From Pseudomonadota bacterium (GTDB lineage Bacteria > Pseudomonadota > Gammaproteobacteria > Burkholderiales > Burkholderiaceae_C), in assembly GCA_021845965.1 (NCBI GenBank), contig JAJZUZ010000008.1, positions 1 to 43,500 on the forward strand: a stretch of DNA of 43,500 bases. The letters are read 5' to 3'. Shown piece by piece: positions 27,925 to 34,510 of the stretch. Each line of letters starts with the position of its first letter. Positions within the stretch are counted from its first letter, which is position 1. The position numbers and the translations under genes are program-made. The notes under the pieces are model-generated. The model was not told the DNA's origin. It was given only the letters and a program-made list of their open reading frames with translations, and did not search any database.

Positions 27925-29574
27925 TCACGCTTCGGGCGCGTATCGCGGCGTGTACATCAGGTGCGCGATGGCCGCCGCCACGTCGGCCGGGCGCGGCTGG
28001 TGCGCCAGTCCTTCGTCCCAGGCACGCTCGGCCACGGCCTGCGCCACGGCCAGCGCGACCTGGCGCAGTCGCGGTGCGGCGGGATAGATGCGTTCCTGCG
28101 CCAGGTCCTCGGCGCTCACCTGGCCTGCCAGAGCGCGGGCGGCGGCGAAGAACATGGCATCGCTGACGCGGGTGGCGCCACTGGCCAGCAGCCCCAGCCC
28201 GACACCGGGAAAGATGAAGGCGTTGTTGGCCTGGCCGGGCGCGCGCAGGCGGCCCGCATGCTGCACCGCGGCAAAGGGACTGCCGCTGGCGAAGAGGGCG
28301 CGCCCTTCGGTCCAGGTGTAGGCCTGCTCCGCGGTGCATTCGGCGCGCGAGGTGGGGTTGGACAGGGCCATGACCAGGGGCCGCGCACAGTGCCGCGCCA
28401 GTTCGCGCAGCACGGCTTCGCTGAACAGGCCCGCGGCGCCGCTGGCGCCGATCAGCACCTGCGGGCGCACGGCGGCCACGATGGCGGCCAGGTCCTGCAG
28501 CGGCGCATGCGTATGCGCAAAGGGGCGTTTGTGGGCATTCAGGTCGGTGCGCGCGGCCACGACCAGGCCCTGGCTGTCCACCAGCCAGCAGTGCTCGCGC
28601 GCCTCGCGCTCACTCAGGCCCTCGGCCACCAGTGCCGCTGTCACCATGTTGGCGATGCCCAGCGCGGCCTCGCCGGCGCCGGCAAACAGGATGCGCTGCC
28701 CCGCCAGCGTGCCGCCCGTGAGGCGCAGGGCCGTGTACAGCCCGGCCAGGCCCATGGCGCCCGTGCCCTGGATGTCGTCATTGAAGCAGCACAGCTGCCC
28801 ACGGTAGCGGCCCAGCAGGGCGAAGGCGTGTTCGTTGGAGAAGTCCTCGAACTGCAGCAGCACACCGGGAAACACCTCCTGCACCGCGTCGATGAACTCC
28901 GCCAGCAGGGCGTCGTAGTGGGCGCCCTGCAGCCGGGGCTGGCGCCGGCCGAGGTAGAAAGGATCGGCATGCAAGGCCGTGTTGTCCGTACCCAGGTCGA
29001 GCATGATGGGCAGGCAGGCTGCGGGCGGTATGCCGCCGCAGGCCACGTACAGGTCCAGCTTGCCGATGGGGATCCCCATGCCGTTGGCGCCCAGATCACC
29101 CAGGCCGAGGATGCGCGAGCCGTCGGTCACCACGATCACGCGCACGCCCGGCCGCGGCCAGCGGCGCAGGAGCTCGCGCAGGTGGCCGCGGTCCTCGGCG
29201 GTCAGGTACAGGCCGTGGGGCGACTGGAAGCAGCGGCTGAACTCCTGGCAGGCCTGGCCGACGGTAGGGGTGTAGATCAGGGGCAGGGTCTCCTCCAGAT
29301 GGTCGAGCACGGTGCGGTAGTACAGCGTCTCGTTGCGGGCATGCACGGCGCGCAGGTAGAGATGGCGGTCCAGCGGCGTGGCCTGGCGCCGCACGTTGTC
29401 CATGACGCGTGCCACCTGCTGCTCCAGCGTCTCCACCGCCGGCGGCAGCAGCCCGTGCAGGCCCAGCGCCAGGCGTGACCTGGCGCTGAAGGCCGTATCC
29501 CGATTGACGGCGGCATCGTGCAGGAGTCGCGTGCCGGCGGCCGGCGGCGATGCGGGCGAGGGTGCTGAGGACAT
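27925..29574 (-). CDS. maeA: NAD-dependent malic enzyme (SfcA/MaeA type)
   Basis: The 549-residue enzyme decarboxylates malate to pyruvate with reduction of NAD(P). It belongs to the large, eukaryote-like malic enzyme class. Visible blocks are LIYTPTVGQACQEF with the catalytic tyrosine region, VVTDGSRILGLGDLGANGMG, FEDFSNEHAFALLGRY, CFNDDIQGTGAMGLAGL with metal-binding acids, and the dinucleotide site FAGAGEAALGIANM. The ATG at 29574 follows AAGGAGG by seven bases. An FNR/Anr-type dyad is centred about 60 bases upstream of its likely transcription start, which suggests induction at low oxygen. Confidence 0.94.
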   Translation of the reverse strand: MSSAPSPASPPAAGTRLLHDAAVNRDTAFSARSRLALGLHGLLPPAVETLEQQVARVMDNVRRQATPLDRHLYLRAVHARNETLYYRTVLDHLEETLPLIYTPTVGQACQEFSRCFQSPHGLYLTAEDRGHLRELLRRWPRPGVRVIVVTDGSRILGLGDLGANGMGIPIGKLDLYVACGGIPPAACLPIMLDLGTDNTALHADPFYLGRRQPRLQGAHYDALLAEFIDAVQEVFPGVLLQFEDFSNEHAFALLGRYRGQLCCFNDDIQGTGAMGLAGLYTALRLTGGTLAGQRILFAGAGEAALGIANMVTAALVAEGLSEREAREHCWLVDSQGLVVAARTDLNAHKRPFAHTHAPLQDLAAIVAAVRPQVLIGASGAAGLFSEAVLRELARHCARPLVMALSNPTSRAECTAEQAYTWTEGRALFASGSPFAAVQHAGRLRAPGQANNAFIFPGVGLGLLASGATRVSDAMFFAAARALAGQVSAEDLAQERIYPAAPRLRQVALAVAQAVAERAWDEGLAHQPRPADVAAAIAHLMYTPRYAPEA

Positions 29575-29652
29575 GCCGATGCCTCCTTGCTGTGGTGGTG
29601 TCCGAACCCTAAGGGATGCGGGGCCATCAGGCGGGAGTTTATTGCCCCGAAT

Positions 29653-29666
29653 TTGAGCTAGCTCAA
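29653..29666. promoter_or_regulatory. FNR/Anr-type binding site between maeA and the HPF-cold-shock gene
   Basis: TTGAGCTAGCTCAA is a perfect 14-base palindrome that fits the FNR-family spacing TTGA-N6-TCAA. On the plus side a CAGAAT -10-like box (29688-29693) would place the site near -41, the class II position. On the minus side TAGGGT (29611-29606) would place it near -60, a class I position. The binding protein is not in the window; promoter positions are estimates. Confidence 0.6.
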
Positions 29667-29719
29667 GAAATCCGGCGCAGCATTCACCAGAATGAAAACG
29701 AATCAAGCCAAGGGGAAAG

Positions 29720-30256
29720 ATGATGAAACAGCCGCTCACGATCCAGTTTCACGGCATGGAGGCCTCCACCGCGGTGGAGGCCAAGGCGCGCGAATTCGCC
29801 GCCCGGCTCGACGCCCTGGCGCCCGATCTCATGGCCTGCCGGGTCCACATCGACCTGGAGCAGAAGCACAAGACGCAGGGACGCCCCTACGGCGTGCGCA
29901 TCGACCTCACGCTGCCGGGCCACGAGCTGGTGGTCAACAAGGTGCAGGACGAGGATGTGTACGTGGCCCTGCGCGATGCCTTCGACAGCATGAAGCGCCA
30001 GCTCGACGAGGTGGTGCGCAAGCGCCGCGGCGAGGAGAAGCAGCACGCACTGGAGTTGCGCGGCGAGGTCGTGCGCCTGGATACCGAGAGCGGCACCGGC
30101 TTCATCCGCACGGCCGACGGCGACGAGTACTACTTCAGCCGCGACAACCTGGCCGGCGTCCCGTTTGAAAACGTGCTGCCCGGCAGCAGCGTGGAGTTCC
30201 TGCCGGACGCGGGCAAGCAGGGCCGGCAGGCCAAACGCGTCAGCGTGCGGGGTTGA
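29720..30256 (+). CDS. HPF/RaiA ribosome-associated domain fused to a cold-shock-like domain
   Basis: This 178-residue protein joins two parts. Residues about 4-110 resemble the hibernation-promoting factor/RaiA fold (IQFHGMEASTAVEAKAREFA, CRVHIDLEQKHK, DVYVALRDAFDSMKRQLDEV). Residues about 113-175 resemble a cold-shock domain (GEVVRLDTESGTGFIRTADG, EYYFSRDNLAG). It probably binds the small ribosomal subunit or RNA in stressed or non-growing cells. Either ATG 29720 or 29723 may be used; AGGGGA spacing slightly favours 29723. An FNR-type dyad lies upstream, and the CBS gene follows with nearly overlapping signals. Confidence 0.85.
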   Translation: MMKQPLTIQFHGMEASTAVEAKAREFAARLDALAPDLMACRVHIDLEQKHKTQGRPYGVRIDLTLPGHELVVNKVQDEDVYVALRDAFDSMKRQLDEVVRKRRGEEKQHALELRGEVVRLDTESGTGFIRTADGDEYYFSRDNLAGVPFENVLPGSSVEFLPDAGKQGRQAKRVSVRG

Positions 30257-30258
30257 TC

Positions 30259-30720
30259 ATGGGCGAACGCCTGACGACCGGGGAGATCTGCACGCGCAAC
30301 GTGAGCTTTGCCGAGCGCACCCTGCCGCTGGTGGAGGCGGCCAACCTGATGCGCGAACATCACGTCGGCTGCCTGGTGGTGGTGGACGAGCGCGGCGGCC
30401 TGCGCAAGGTGGTCGGCGTGCTGACCGACCGCGACATCGTGGTGGCCGTGGTGGCGCGCAATGTGGCGCCCCAGACCCTGACGGTAGGCGATGTGATGAG
30501 CGCCGACCCGGTGACGGCGCGCGAGGAGGATTCGCTCATCGACCTCATGCGCATCATGCGCGCCAGGGGCGTGCGCCGCGTACCGGTGGTGGGCGCACAG
30601 GGCGAACTGATCGGCATCGCCACGCTGGACGATGTGCTGGCCGTGCTGACCGAGGAACTGGGCCTGCTGGTGGCGGCCATCGACCGCGAAGGCCAGCGCG
30701 AGCGGCAGCGGCGCGAGTAA
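30259..30720 (+). CDS. CBS-domain-pair protein
   Basis: The 153-residue product is made almost entirely of two CBS motifs (about residues 6-65 and 75-135). Each ends in the typical block, GVLTDRDIVVAVV and GIATLDDVLAVL. CBS pairs bind adenine nucleotides and sense energy state, usually controlling a partner; here no catalytic domain is attached. ATG 30259 starts two bases after the stop of the HPF gene; a TTG at 30253 would overlap that stop. The two genes form one unit. It ends 17 bases before the convergent CapA gene. Confidence 0.9.
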   Translation: MGERLTTGEICTRNVSFAERTLPLVEAANLMREHHVGCLVVVDERGGLRKVVGVLTDRDIVVAVVARNVAPQTLTVGDVMSADPVTAREEDSLIDLMRIMRARGVRRVPVVGAQGELIGIATLDDVLAVLTEELGLLVAAIDREGQRERQRRE

Positions 30721-30737
30721 GGTCTGCGCGCCGGGAT

Positions 30738-31850
30738 CTACCAGCGCAGCCGCCAGCTGCCATCGTCCTGCGTCTGCAGGCGGGTGGACCAGCCCGGGCC
30801 CGCGCTTTCCAGCAACGACTGCAGGCCGCGCCGCGCCGCGGCATCGGCATGTCGCAGTTGCAGCCGCTGCAATTGCATGGGCACGATGTCCACCTGGCGT
30901 ACCGCGCCGCTGCCGCGTTCCAGTTGCACGAAGTACAGGCAGACGGCGCTGGGGTCCAGCCGGCCCACCGCGCCGATGCCCTCGTAGTCGTTGATCAGGT
31001 CGCCGCAGCCGTAGAGGATGAGCCGGCCGCGATAGACCTCCAGCGGGCGCGGATGGTGGGAGGAATGGCCGTGCACCAGATCGGCGGCCTCCAGCTCGAC
31101 CAGCCGGCGCGAGAACTGCTGGTGCGGCTGCGGCACTTCCACGCCCCAGTTGCCACCCCAATGCATGGAGACGAGGACCCGGTCGCCGGGCTGGCGCCAG
31201 CGTGCCACCTGGGCGGCCACCTCCTGCGCGGACGCCTCGTCCAGGCCCGGCAACAGGGCAATGCCGGGCCGCCGCGCCTGGGCCCGCCAGGCGCCGGGCA
31301 CGCCGCTGTCGGGTGTGGCCCAGGCGAATAGCAGCAGGCGCGCGCCGCCGGCCAGCGGCAGCACGGCCGGTGCCAGTGCGCCTTCGGCGTCCGGCCCGGC
31401 GCCGGCCGTGCGCAGGCCGGCCTGCCGCAGCGTGTGCAGGGTTTCCTGCAGGCCCGCGCGGCCCCAGTCCAGCACGTGGTTGTTGGCCAGCGCGCAGCAG
31501 TCGATGCGTGCCGCCGTCAGGCAGCCGACATTGGCCGGGTGCATGCGGTAGTGCACGCCCTTGCCGGGCCAGGGCGCATCGGCCGTGGTGACGGCGGTCT
31601 CCAGGTTCACGAGGCGCAGGTCGGGCGCGTGCCGCTCGATCTCGGCCAGCGCCTCGCCCCAGATATAGGCCGGCGCCACCGGCGCCGGCACCGGGCCGTG
31701 GACCGCCTCGGCCAGGCGCACATAGTCGCGCGCGTCACGCACCAGTTGCTCGTGCAGCGTCGGGTCGCCCGGATGCTGCTGGATCTGGTCGATGCCGCGC
31801 CCGGTCATCGCGTCGCCGGCCAGGCAGAGCGTGAGCGTGTCGCGGGTCAT
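30738..31850 (-). CDS. CapA/PgsA family metallophosphatase-like protein
   Basis: The 370-residue product carries the CapA-type blocks LCLAGDAMTGRGIDQ, LVNLETAVT, ALANNHVLDWG and MHWGGNWGVE, with HGHSSHHPRPLEVYRGRLIL near the end. These are features of the calcineurin-like fold with metal ligands Asp, Glu, Asn and His. No signal peptide or membrane anchor is seen, unlike surface CapA/PgsA proteins. Together with its place seven bases after rtcB, this suggests a cytoplasmic phosphatase or nucleotidase connected with RNA repair. That link is inferred, not known. Confidence 0.8.
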   Translation of the reverse strand: MTRDTLTLCLAGDAMTGRGIDQIQQHPGDPTLHEQLVRDARDYVRLAEAVHGPVPAPVAPAYIWGEALAEIERHAPDLRLVNLETAVTTADAPWPGKGVHYRMHPANVGCLTAARIDCCALANNHVLDWGRAGLQETLHTLRQAGLRTAGAGPDAEGALAPAVLPLAGGARLLLFAWATPDSGVPGAWRAQARRPGIALLPGLDEASAQEVAAQVARWRQPGDRVLVSMHWGGNWGVEVPQPHQQFSRRLVELEAADLVHGHSSHHPRPLEVYRGRLILYGCGDLINDYEGIGAVGRLDPSAVCLYFVQLERGSGAVRQVDIVPMQLQRLQLRHADAAARRGLQSLLESAGPGWSTRLQTQDDGSWRLRW

Positions 31851-31857
31851 GGCGGCC

Positions 31858-33288
31858 CTAGCCCTTGATGCAGATGAGCGGCTCCAGCCGCGCCACCTTG
31901 CGCGCCAGGCCCGCCGTATCCGCCGCATCCACCACCGCGCTGACGTCCTTGTAGGCGTCCGGCGCCTCTTCGGCAACGCCGCGCGGCGAGGGGCTGCGGA
32001 TCAGGATGCCGCGCTGCGCCAGCTGGTCGACGACGGCGCGCCCGCTCCAGTTCTTCAGCGCCTGGGTGCGGCTCATGGCGCGGCCGGCGCCGTGGCAGGC
32101 CGAGGACCAGGCCAGCGCCTCGGATGCCGTGGTGCCGGCCAGCACATAGGAGCCGGTCCCCATGGAGCCACCGATCAGCACCGGCTGCCCGACCTCGCGC
32201 AGCGCCGCCGGCAGCCCGGGGTGGCCGGGGCCCCAGGCGCGGGTGGCGCCCTTGCGGTGCACGTAGAGTTCGCGCTCGTGGTGGCCGACGCGGTGTGTCT
32301 CCGTCTTGCAGGTGTTGTGCGAGACGTCGTACAGCACGGGCAGCTGCGCCCGCGGGAGCAGGTCGGCGAACACCTCGCGCACCAGGTGGGTAAGGATCTG
32401 GCGGTTGGCCAGCGCGCAGTTGATGGCCGCGCGCATGGCACCCAGGTACTCCTGCCCGAGATCGGAGTGGATGGGGGCGCAGGCCAGCTCGCGGTCGGGC
32501 AGGGTGAGGCCATGGCCGGGGGCGGCCGCCACCATGCGGCGCAGGAACTCGGTGCCGATCTGGTGCCCCAGGCCGCGCGAGCCGCAGTGGATCATGACGG
32601 CGATGGCGCCGGCTTGCAGGCCGTAGGCGCGGGCAATCTTCTCGTCGAAGACGGCCGTGACCTCCTGCACCTCCAGGTAGTGGTTGCCGCTGCCCAGCGT
32701 GCCCATCTCCTCGCGCTGGCGCCGCTTGGCCAGTTCGGAGACGAACTTCGGCTTGGCGTGCAGCATCTGGCCCTGCTCTTCCACCCGCTCCAGGTCCGCT
32801 GCCGTGCCCCAGCCATGCTCGACGGCCCATTTCGCGCCACCGGCCAGCATGGCGTCCATGCGTTCGGCGCTCAGGCGGATGGCGCCGGTGCTGCCCACAC
32901 CGGCGGGGATGCGCTCGAACAGCGCATCGGCCAGGGGCTGGTGCACCGCCAGGATGTCTTCCCGTCGCAAGCCGGTGAGCAGGCAGCGCACGCCGCACGA
33001 CACATCGAAGCCGACACCGCCAGCCGACACCACGCCGCCGGCCTCGGCATCGAAGGCCGCCACGCCGCCGATGGGAAAACCGTAGCCCCAGTGCGCGTCT
33101 GGCATCACGTGCGCGGCGCCCACGATGCCCGGCAGTGTGGCGACATTGACGGTCTGTTCATACACCTTGTGGTCCATGGCCTGCACCAGTGCCTGGCTGG
33201 CGTAGATCATGCCGGGCACGCGCATCGCGCCCTGCTGCGGGATCTCCCAGGCGCAGGGGCCGTGTGGTTTCAGCAGTTTGAGGTCCAT
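31858..33288 (-). CDS. rtcB: RNA-splicing ligase RtcB
   Basis: The 476-residue enzyme joins RNA 2',3'-cyclic phosphate or 3'-phosphate ends to 5'-hydroxyl ends using GTP and Mn2+. The active site is complete: Asp95 and Cys98 in GFDVSCGVRC, Asn202-His203 in GSGNHYLE, His234 in HCGSRGLGH, His324 in DVSHNT, and the guanylylated histidine His399 in CHGAGR. It is placed between archease and a CapA-type gene with gaps of 11 and 7 bases, so the three are one operon. No rtcA or sigma-54 activator rtcR is present, unlike the E. coli rtc locus. Confidence 0.96.
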   Translation of the reverse strand: MDLKLLKPHGPCAWEIPQQGAMRVPGMIYASQALVQAMDHKVYEQTVNVATLPGIVGAAHVMPDAHWGYGFPIGGVAAFDAEAGGVVSAGGVGFDVSCGVRCLLTGLRREDILAVHQPLADALFERIPAGVGSTGAIRLSAERMDAMLAGGAKWAVEHGWGTAADLERVEEQGQMLHAKPKFVSELAKRRQREEMGTLGSGNHYLEVQEVTAVFDEKIARAYGLQAGAIAVMIHCGSRGLGHQIGTEFLRRMVAAAPGHGLTLPDRELACAPIHSDLGQEYLGAMRAAINCALANRQILTHLVREVFADLLPRAQLPVLYDVSHNTCKTETHRVGHHERELYVHRKGATRAWGPGHPGLPAALREVGQPVLIGGSMGTGSYVLAGTTASEALAWSSACHGAGRAMSRTQALKNWSGRAVVDQLAQRGILIRSPSPRGVAEEAPDAYKDVSAVVDAADTAGLARKVARLEPLICIKG

Positions 33289-33299
33289 CGCATCACTCC

Positions 33300-33716
33300 T
33301 CAGACGTCCACCACCGTCTGTGCCAGCCAGCCGCCGTCCACCGGCGCGACACGCAGGGTGGTGTAGGTCGCGCCCTTGACTTCCACCGCCGGATGGTGGC
33401 GCGGCACCGAGGCGGGTTCACCCCGCGCCTGCGCCGTCAGCCGGGTGCCGTCCAGCTCCACATGGAACTGCCCGAACAGCAGGCGGCGCACCGCCATCTC
33501 GTAGACCAGGGCGTTGAGCCAGTCGGCCAGCAGCAGCTCGTCATCCGGGGCCTCGCAGCTGATCTGCACCGTCTCCAGCGCGGCCACCGCCTGCGGGTCG
33601 GTGATGACGGCCGTCAGCGCCAGCGCCGCCTGTTCAAAGGCCTGCGCCTTGCTGCGGCCATAGCCGCGCACGCCGATGTCGGCGCCGTGCTCGTAATGCT
33701 CCCAGTGGTCCTGCAT
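33300..33716 (-). CDS. Archease (RtcB cofactor protein)
   Basis: The 138-residue product has the archease signature: [20 protein letters not shown] at the N-terminus, the acidic [17 protein letters not shown], and the C-terminal [13 protein letters not shown]. Archease speeds guanylylation of RtcB and allows multiple turnovers. It is the first gene of the archease-rtcB-capA unit. A putative minus-strand promoter has TATAAG at 33739-33734. The FNR-type dyad at 33793-33806 lies about 71 bases upstream of the predicted start. Confidence 0.93.
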   Translation of the reverse strand: MQDHWEHYEHGADIGVRGYGRSKAQAFEQAALALTAVITDPQAVAALETVQISCEAPDDELLLADWLNALVYEMAVRRLLFGQFHVELDGTRLTAQARGEPASVPRHHPAVEVKGATYTTLRVAPVDGGWLAQTVVDV

Positions 33717-33792
33717 GCCGGTTTCCCCGTTTCCTTATACGCCGGCGCGGCAGGTGCCGCCAGAGCCAAAACGGACTGGTCCTGCTGAAAAC

Positions 33793-33806
33793 TTGATGTG
33801 CGTCAA
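33793..33806. promoter_or_regulatory. FNR/Anr-type binding site between archease and hsp20
   Basis: TTGATGTGCGTCAA has the FNR half-sites TTGA and TCAA separated by six bases, extended by a C-G pair on the outside. It lies about 60 bases upstream of the predicted hsp20 transcription start, the usual class I activator distance. It is about 71 bases upstream of the likely archease start, also an allowed helical phase. Both distances are estimates. Confidence 0.6.
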
Positions 33807-33824
33807 GAAGCCCGCCACCGTGTC

Positions 33825-33853
33825 TTGAATGTCGCGGTGGGCGCCTCCATACT
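33825..33853 (+). promoter_or_regulatory. Putative hsp20 promoter
   Basis: TTGAAT (33825-33830) and CATACT (33848-33853) are separated by 17 bases, fitting a vegetative sigma-factor promoter with a start near 33860. A heat-shock sigma-32 pattern is not clear. A seven-base hairpin (33861-33879) lies in the leader before AGGAGGA. Confidence 0.5.
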
Positions 33854-33904
33854 TTTCTTCGTGGTGCTTCCCGCACCGCGTCCGTGAATAAACAGGAGGA
33901 ACAT

Positions 33905-34336
33905 ATGAGCTCTCTCATCACCCGTGGCAGTTTGTTCGACGACTTTTTCCGCGATTTTTCGTCGCCCGGCTTCTTCGTCAAGCCGCTGCATGGCGAGCCC
34001 TTGCCCGGTCCGGCCCAGATCAAGATGGATGTGAAGGAAGGCGACAACGCCTACACCGTCTCGGCCGAGATTCCCGGCGTGAAAAAAGAGGACATCCACG
34101 TCACCGTCGAGGGGGGCATGGTCACGGTGCGCGCCGAGGTCAAGCAGGAAGATGTGCAGACCCAGGACGAGAAGGTGCTGCGCAGCGAGCGCTACTACGG
34201 CTCCGTCTCGCGCGGCATTTCCCTGCCGCAGGATGTCGACCAGTCGCTGGCCAAGGCCAGGTACGACAACGGCGTGCTCACGCTGACCCTGCCCAAGAAG
34301 CAGGGCGGCGGCTCGCAGAAGCTGCGCATCGACTGA
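33905..34336 (+). CDS. Small heat-shock protein, Hsp20/alpha-crystallin family
   Basis: The 143-residue chaperone has the alpha-crystallin domain (about residues 38-130): IKMDVKEGDNAYTVSAEIPG, VKKEDIHVTVEGG, ERYYGSVSRGISLP and the end block ARYDNGVLTLTLPKK. It holds unfolding proteins as a large oligomer without ATP. The ATG at 33905 is chosen because a strong AGGAGGA stands directly before it; a GTG at 33884 would translate that site. Control by low oxygen is suggested by the FNR-type dyad upstream. Confidence 0.94.
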   Translation: MSSLITRGSLFDDFFRDFSSPGFFVKPLHGEPLPGPAQIKMDVKEGDNAYTVSAEIPGVKKEDIHVTVEGGMVTVRAEVKQEDVQTQDEKVLRSERYYGSVSRGISLPQDVDQSLAKARYDNGVLTLTLPKKQGGGSQKLRID

Positions 34337-34360
34337 GCACGCGCTTGTGCCCGGCCCCGG

Positions 34361-34379
34361 CGCCCGGCGGTGCCGGGCG
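34361..34379 (+). terminator. GC-rich hairpin after hsp20, possible terminator
   Basis: CGCCCGGC (34361-34368) pairs perfectly with GCCGGGCG (34372-34379) around a three-base loop, 24 bases after the hsp20 stop. There is no T-run, so it may be a weak terminator or an mRNA 3' end protector. Confidence 0.35.
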
Positions 34380-34510
34380 GCCGAGGGGCGGCGAAGCCCA
34401 GGGCAGGACATGCGCAGCGGATCTGTCCGTCTGCGCTTGCCGTTCGGTCAGCACGAGTTCTGTCAGTTGGGCATGGGGCGCCAGGCGTCCCTTGAATCGG
34501 GAGGTGGGGG

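Noticed and set aside
33861-33904. RNA thermometer in the hsp20 leader
   Set aside because: The seven-base hairpin does not include the ribosome-binding site, and no ROSE or fourU pairing with AGGAGGA is convincing.
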